In this document: positions 43,348-47,556 of the stretch, one piece after another | Layout of the letters: each line of letters opens with the position of its first letter | Position numbering within the stretch: the stretch's first letter is position 1 | From: Paenibacillus hemerocallicola | Lineage (GTDB): Bacteria > Bacillota > Bacilli > Paenibacillales > NBRC-103111 | Assembly (NCBI RefSeq): GCF_006265175.1 | Contig: NZ_VDCQ01000074.1 | Coordinates: 1 to 47,556, forward strand | Length of the DNA stretch: 47,556 nucleotides | Reading direction: 5' to 3' | The notes under the pieces: generated by a model | Seen by the model: the letters and a program-made list of their open reading frames with translations, nothing else | The model's database searches: none | Told to the model about the DNA's origin: nothing | Program-made: the position numbers and the translations under genes

Positions 43348-43381
43348 GGCCGTTGGTATACTACCAATGGCCTATTTTTTG
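43348..43381 (+). terminator. Terminator of the two-component operon
   Basis: GGCCGTTGGTA and TACCAATGGCC form a stem around TAC, followed by TATTTTTTG. It separates the regulators from the secreted-protein genes, which should therefore have their own promoter. Confidence 0.85.
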
Positions 43382-43404
43382 TTACATGAGGGGGAGATGA
43401 GGAA

Positions 43405-46400
43405 ATGCGCGGCCTATTGAACAAGTCTGTGTCAGGGTTGTTGGTCTTGCTGCTGGCGTTCGCCGGCCTGCTCGGATTGCCGGCACTGGAGGGGGGAAAG
43501 GCTTACGCGGCGCCGACGGCGGAGTATCCGGTCACTTACGGCACGAAGGAATCGAAAAGCTCGCCGAAAATGGACGGGAATCTGATCGTTTGGTCCAGCA
43601 GCAGCAATATCCATATGTACGATACGTCCGGCAAGCAGGGACGCCGACTTACGACCAGCGGTCAAGCCTACACGCCGGACGTCAGCGGAAACAAAATCGT
43701 ATGGTCGGAAAACCGCGGCGTGACTATGGACCTTTATCTGTATGATGCTAGCAATGGCACGGAAACGCGACTTACGAACAGCGATGCGATTTACGAGTCG
43801 AGTCCTTTGATCGACGGGAACTTTATCGTATACCGGATCAATAACGGGATCTATTTGTACGACATCGACAAAGCGACCTCCAAAAAAATCAATACGAACC
43901 CGGACAATGATTTTAGCGTGCAAACGGGACACGCCCTCTCGGGAGATCGCGTCGTGTGGTACGAGAAAAGGTACAACCCCGGAACGAGCAAGTACGAATC
44001 GGCAATTTATGTGTATACGATCAGCGAAAATAAAACGGAAACGATTGCGACCGGAACCAATCAGCAAAATCCGGCGGTTCATGGAAGCAAGATCGTTTGG
44101 GAAGACACGCGAAGCGACTCGGAATATTACTCTACCGTTTATTTGTACGATCTCGACTTGAATCAAGGCAAGTTTCTCCAACACAGCGGCAGCGGCCAGC
44201 AGTATCCCGTCATCTATAACAACCGCGTCGCCTGGATCGACAACCGCGGCGCAGACGCTCAAGTTTATATGTATAATCTCGATACGTCGTCGGGTGCGGC
44301 AATCACGACCTCGAACGATCAGAAATCTTCCGTCGATATGCACGGAGATACGTTGGTATGGTCGTCCGGCTCGAACCTATACGCGAGCGCCAATATCGGC
44401 CCGAGCGTCACGGATGCAGTGAATGACGCGGCCGATACGGCGGCGATGAAAGATTTGCTTGAGTATACAGGAAGCGGCTTTACGCTCGGCGTATATTCGA
44501 AATGGAAAAGCAACGATCAAACCGCGGTTGTCTCGCACGTATTCTCCATTCGTCCCTATGGAGGCTACGGCAGCGCGGCGGATGTGCAGCTTGCGTTCGA
44601 TGCGGCGATCGTCAACCAGACGCCGCTTGCGAATGTGAACGCCGCGGGCGACGCGACGGCTTTGGGCAACGCGTTGGGGAACACGCTGCTGCAATTGGAC
44701 TTGACGGCATATAACGCGTTGAGCGTGGCCGACCGCGACGCGGCTCTCCATACGATGCTGGCCAAACGCAACTACGGCGGGTACAAGTCCCAAGCGGAAG
44801 TTCAGACCGCGCTTTTGGCCGGCGTACGGGCATGGACGAACGCTTCATGGAAATATGCGGGCGAGCAAGGGCTGAACGGTTGGTTCGGGGATGTAGCGGC
44901 CGATCGGACAGGCAAGCTGTATGTCGCTTATCAGGACAACGATCACGAAGAAAAAGCGACGGTGAGAACCTTAAACGGGACAAGTTGGCAAGCCGTAGGC
45001 GGCGCGGGCTTTACCGAAGGCAGCGCGGGGTCTGCGATGGCACTCGCTTTCGACAGCGGCAATCGTCCGTACTTGGCCTTCGCAGACGGAAGCAACGGCA
45101 AAAAAGTGACCGTTAAGAAGTTCGACGGAACGGCTTGGCAGACAGTAGGAAGCGCCGGTATATCGCAAAGTAATCCGTTCTACCTTTCAATCGTTATTGG
45201 CGCCGGAGATGTCCCTTACGTCGCATGGTCGGTAACTCAGGGGAGCAGTCCGGCCATCGTGAAGAAGTGGGACGGAACCGCTTGGGTGAATGCCGGAAAC
45301 GGCAATCTCTCTTCCAACGACGCTTCTTATATTCATCTGGCTGCTGACGGCAACGGCGTTGTTTACGGAGCATACAGACATTCGAAATTGAATGATGTAA
45401 ATGACGGCAAGGCGATAGTGAAGAAGCTTGTCGGCTCGGACTGGGTGCAGGTCGGAACGCCCGGCGATATGAGCAATGCTTACTATTTGGATTTTGTCCT
45501 GAGTGACAGCGGCATTCCTTACATTGCCTATAGAGACACTCAAGATTCCTACAAGATGACTCTCCTGAAATATACGAATGATACCTGGTCCAAGGTAGAC
45601 AGCACGAATCCGCCGAAAGGGGGGCGTCCGCAGTTTTCCTTGAGCATACACAATGAGACGCCGTATGTGGTTGTCTCGGACGATGAGCCAAGGCTTAGTG
45701 TGCTGAGGCTTGAAAGCGGTACGTGGTCCAAGGCAGGCAGTACGGAGTTTACCGACGGCGCGGTGGACGAGGAGGCGCAAAAGCTGGTTTTTGTTGGCGA
45801 TACCGCCTATCTCGGATTTCTGACGCGGTACGGCATGATTTCGAATCGGACGACGGTCATGACCAACGACAGCCTGAATACCGTGCCGACCACGATTCTC
45901 GGCTCGATCGGCAACCAAACGTTGACATTGCTCAAAGCCGGATACGAGGCGGGCAAGCAGGAAGCGAGGTCGATTGCGGCAGTTCGCGACGGCACGGGAG
46001 ACTTGGCCAATCTGCAGGTGAGTCTGAGCGGGACGAACGCCGGCGATTTCGTGCTTTCCAAGCTGACTGGCAAGACCTTGACCCAAAATACGGCGATGAG
46101 GTCGTTCACGGTGAAAGCCAAAGACGGTTTGGCTGCCGGCACGTATTCGGCGACGGTCACGGTCACGGCCGACCAAGCCGCTCCGGTGAGCTTTACGGTT
46201 ACTCAGCAAGTGACCGTGCTGAAAGGAGACGTTAACGGCGACGGCAAGGTTACGCCGGCGGATGCGCTGTATATTACAAAATATACGCAAGGTCTGATTC
46301 AATTGACGAACGATCAGAAAGCGATTCTCGATATGAACGACGACAGCAAGGTTGACGCGGACGACTTGAAAATCATCATGAACATTTACTTGGGGGTGGC

Positions 46401-46407
46401 GGGGTAA
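43405..46407 (+). CDS. Secreted beta-propeller protein with C-terminal dockerin
   Basis: A 1000-residue exported protein. A signal peptide ends near AYAAPTAEY (residues 33-42). A TolB-like propeller follows to about 330 (repeats such as GNKIVWSENRG and IYVYTISENKTETI), then two copies of a small repeated domain (SIRPYGGYGSAADVQLAFDA; AKRNYGGYKSQAEVQTALLA), a second propeller-like set (WQAVGGAGF, WQTVGSAGIS, WVQVGTPGD), an Ig-like segment, and residues 941-1000 a type-I-like dockerin with two calcium loops DVNGDGKVTPAD and DMNDDSKVDADD. No catalytic site recognised. ATG with GAGGGGGAG upstream. Its TAA overlaps the next ATG (TAATG), so the dockerin and cohesin genes are coupled. Confidence 0.88.
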   Translation: MRGLLNKSVSGLLVLLLAFAGLLGLPALEGGKAYAAPTAEYPVTYGTKESKSSPKMDGNLIVWSSSSNIHMYDTSGKQGRRLTTSGQAYTPDVSGNKIVWSENRGVTMDLYLYDASNGTETRLTNSDAIYESSPLIDGNFIVYRINNGIYLYDIDKATSKKINTNPDNDFSVQTGHALSGDRVVWYEKRYNPGTSKYESAIYVYTISENKTETIATGTNQQNPAVHGSKIVWEDTRSDSEYYSTVYLYDLDLNQGKFLQHSGSGQQYPVIYNNRVAWIDNRGADAQVYMYNLDTSSGAAITTSNDQKSSVDMHGDTLVWSSGSNLYASANIGPSVTDAVNDAADTAAMKDLLEYTGSGFTLGVYSKWKSNDQTAVVSHVFSIRPYGGYGSAADVQLAFDAAIVNQTPLANVNAAGDATALGNALGNTLLQLDLTAYNALSVADRDAALHTMLAKRNYGGYKSQAEVQTALLAGVRAWTNASWKYAGEQGLNGWFGDVAADRTGKLYVAYQDNDHEEKATVRTLNGTSWQAVGGAGFTEGSAGSAMALAFDSGNRPYLAFADGSNGKKVTVKKFDGTAWQTVGSAGISQSNPFYLSIVIGAGDVPYVAWSVTQGSSPAIVKKWDGTAWVNAGNGNLSSNDASYIHLAADGNGVVYGAYRHSKLNDVNDGKAIVKKLVGSDWVQVGTPGDMSNAYYLDFVLSDSGIPYIAYRDTQDSYKMTLLKYTNDTWSKVDSTNPPKGGRPQFSLSIHNETPYVVVSDDEPRLSVLRLESGTWSKAGSTEFTDGAVDEEAQKLVFVGDTAYLGFLTRYGMISNRTTVMTNDSLNTVPTTILGSIGNQTLTLLKAGYEAGKQEARSIAAVRDGTGDLANLQVSLSGTNAGDFVLSKLTGKTLTQNTAMRSFTVKAKDGLAAGTYSATVTVTADQAAPVSFTVTQQVTVLKGDVNGDGKVTPADALYITKYTQGLIQLTNDQKAILDMNDDSKVDADDLKIIMNIYLGVAG

Positions 46408-47096
46408 TGGTCAATCGGAATGTCGGACGGAGCGGGGCTGCCGGCTCGGACGGACGCGCTTCTTTCGGAACGGCTCGTCGCGCGGGTTTGACCGGCAGAA
46501 GCTGGTTAGCCGTTTTGCTTGTACTGTGCCTTGTCTTTTCCTTCGGCCCGGTCGCCGGAGCGAACGGCACCTCCGCCAGCATAGAGGCGGGTCAGGCATC
46601 GGGGAAGCCCGGGGACAGCGTGGATGTGAAGATAACCCTCGATCCCGCAATGTCGTCCGTGCTGCGCTATAAAACGGAAATCAGTTACGATAAGAACGTG
46701 CTGGAGCTTGATCAGAGTTTGCCGGTGGACGTCCAATTATCAGCGATTGAATCCAATGTGGACACCACAACAGCCGGAACGATCAAGGTGGATCAAGCAT
46801 ACTTGGATGGACTCGGGTTCCTTTTGGAGAAAAAAGTAGCGTTTACGTTAAAGTTCAAAATCAAAAGCGCGGCATCCGCCGGCGATTCGGCGATCACGAT
46901 CGTTTCCGGCTCGTTTTCGGAGGATGACTCGACATGGAACAATTTCGCCACTTTCACTCCAGGCAAGGTGACGGTAACGGCCGCAAAGGGAACGTCGTCG
47001 GTCGAAATCGGCGAAGCGGAAGGAATGGCGGGACAAACGGTCCATGTGCCCGTATCGCTCGCGCAGGCGTCGGCGGGCGTCGGCTCCTACGCATGA
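46407..47096 (+). CDS. Secreted cohesin-domain scaffold protein, part 1 (frameshifted)
   Basis: A 229-residue frame beginning one base inside the previous gene's stop codon. It has a signal peptide (WLAVLLVLCLVFSFGPVAGA), then a full cohesin-type domain from about residue 55 to 195 (GKPGDSVDVKITLD, RYKTEISYDKNVLELD, FTPGKVTVTAA) and the start of a second (GMAGQTVHVPVSLAQA), then a stop at 47094-47096. The same domain continues in the next frame without a signal peptide, so one base is missing near 47090-47093. Cohesins bind dockerins on the cell surface or in secreted complexes; the adjacent dockerin is an obvious partner. The frameshift may be real or a sequencing error. Confidence 0.82.
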   Translation: MVNRNVGRSGAAGSDGRASFGTARRAGLTGRSWLAVLLVLCLVFSFGPVAGANGTSASIEAGQASGKPGDSVDVKITLDPAMSSVLRYKTEISYDKNVLELDQSLPVDVQLSAIESNVDTTTAGTIKVDQAYLDGLGFLLEKKVAFTLKFKIKSAASAGDSAITIVSGSFSEDDSTWNNFATFTPGKVTVTAAKGTSSVEIGEAEGMAGQTVHVPVSLAQASAGVGSYA

Positions 47097-47556
47097 AGAT
47101 CAATTATGACAAGAGGGCTTTGGAAGTGACCGGCATTACCGGGAACGGAGGAGATTACTTCGCTTCCAATTTCAACAATGCGGAAGGCTGGCTAAAGACG
47201 GCGTGGGTCGATGCGGCGGGCGGCACAAAGGCCGCAAAAGCCGGAGACGCGCTCTTTACGATAGCATTCAAGATCAAGGATGACGCCTCGCTCGGCGATA
47301 AAGTGCTGACCGTCGTCAAGCAAACCGATATCGATGATTTTACCTTCACGGATACATCCGCGGTGGAAATGGACAAAACCTTGAAGGCCGGAAAGGTGAA
47401 GGTGAGCAATGCGGTCGTTATCGCCGTAACCGGCGTAACGGTAACGCCGGGGACGTTGAGCTTGGCGGCGGGCGGAGCGCCGGGAACGTTGACGGCGGCA
47501 GTCGTACCGGCAAACGCGACGAATGCGAAAGTAACGTGGACGAGCAGCAATACGTC
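47093..47556 (+). CDS. Cohesin scaffold protein, part 2 (second cohesin and Ig-like domain; partial)
   Basis: Open from the ATG that overlaps the stop of part 1 (ATGA) to the end of the window, 154 codons. It continues the second cohesin (MKINYDKRALEVTGI, LFTIAFKIKDDASLGDKVL, LKAGKVKVSN) and enters a bacterial Ig-like group 2 domain (VTGVTVTPGTLSLAAGGAPG, NAKVTWTSSNT). It lacks a signal peptide and almost certainly belongs to the same protein as part 1. The full product and any surface anchor lie beyond the window. Confidence 0.75.
   Translation, partial: MKINYDKRALEVTGITGNGGDYFASNFNNAEGWLKTAWVDAAGGTKAAKAGDALFTIAFKIKDDASLGDKVLTVVKQTDIDDFTFTDTSAVEMDKTLKAGKVKVSNAVVIAVTGVTVTPGTLSLAAGGAPGTLTAAVVPANATNAKVTWTSSNT

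Overview
The window looks like chromosome of a moderately GC-rich, endospore-forming Bacillota of the Paenibacillus/Cohnella type. Evidence: strong AGGAGG-type ribosome binding sites and frequent GTG/TTG starts; an LplB/LplC-type sugar ABC transporter without its own ATPase beside a membrane-bound AraC regulator; an Sda checkpoint gene; YneQ; an LtaS-type synthase; and a 7TMR-DISM sensor paired with a BTAD-type response regulator. No rRNA, tRNA, CRISPR array or intact prophage was seen.

Layout. 1-9.7 kb: tandem 7-mers, then a carbohydrate locus: two permeases, a lipoprotein binding protein, a cytosolic sialidase-like hydrolase, a transmembrane AraC regulator and a Tat-exported beta-helix protein ending in a self-cleaving S74 chaperone domain. 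9.9-18.8 kb: LtaS-like synthase, YneQ, a divergent aldo/keto reductase/HxlR pair, a divergent AraC/Gfo-Idh-MocA pair, and an AT-richer two-gene unit encoding a DUF4062 protein and a small basic partner. 18.9-25.2 kb: a UvrA paralogue and a nucleotidyltransferase behind a promoter with a LexA-like box in its spacer, then YhgE. 25.6-27.5 kb: a MarR-SDR-small protein operon with three matching operator-like sites. 27.4-30.9 kb: a decayed zone with a truncated MerR gene, a broken second UMP kinase gene, a transposase scrap and two families of imperfect repeats around an intact DinB-family gene. 30.9-38.8 kb: a CE7 esterase, an alpha/beta hydrolase, sda with a cluster of DnaA boxes, a MerR-methyltransferase fusion, a second methyltransferase, an SDR/TetR divergent pair and an amidoligase. 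39-47.6 kb: a giant sensor kinase with degenerate hybrid modules and an intact LytS-type kinase end, its BTAD response regulator, a secreted beta-propeller protein ending in a dockerin, and a frameshifted multi-cohesin protein with an Ig-like domain that runs off the window.

The strongest candidates for something new are the dockerin/cohesin pair with its own two-component system; the SOS-like nucleotidyltransferase-UvrA operon; the DUF4062 plus small-protein unit, possibly defensive; and a roughly 220-300 bp family of intergenic repeats with hairpin arms present three times. All functions are inferred from sequence reading alone; no searches were run.
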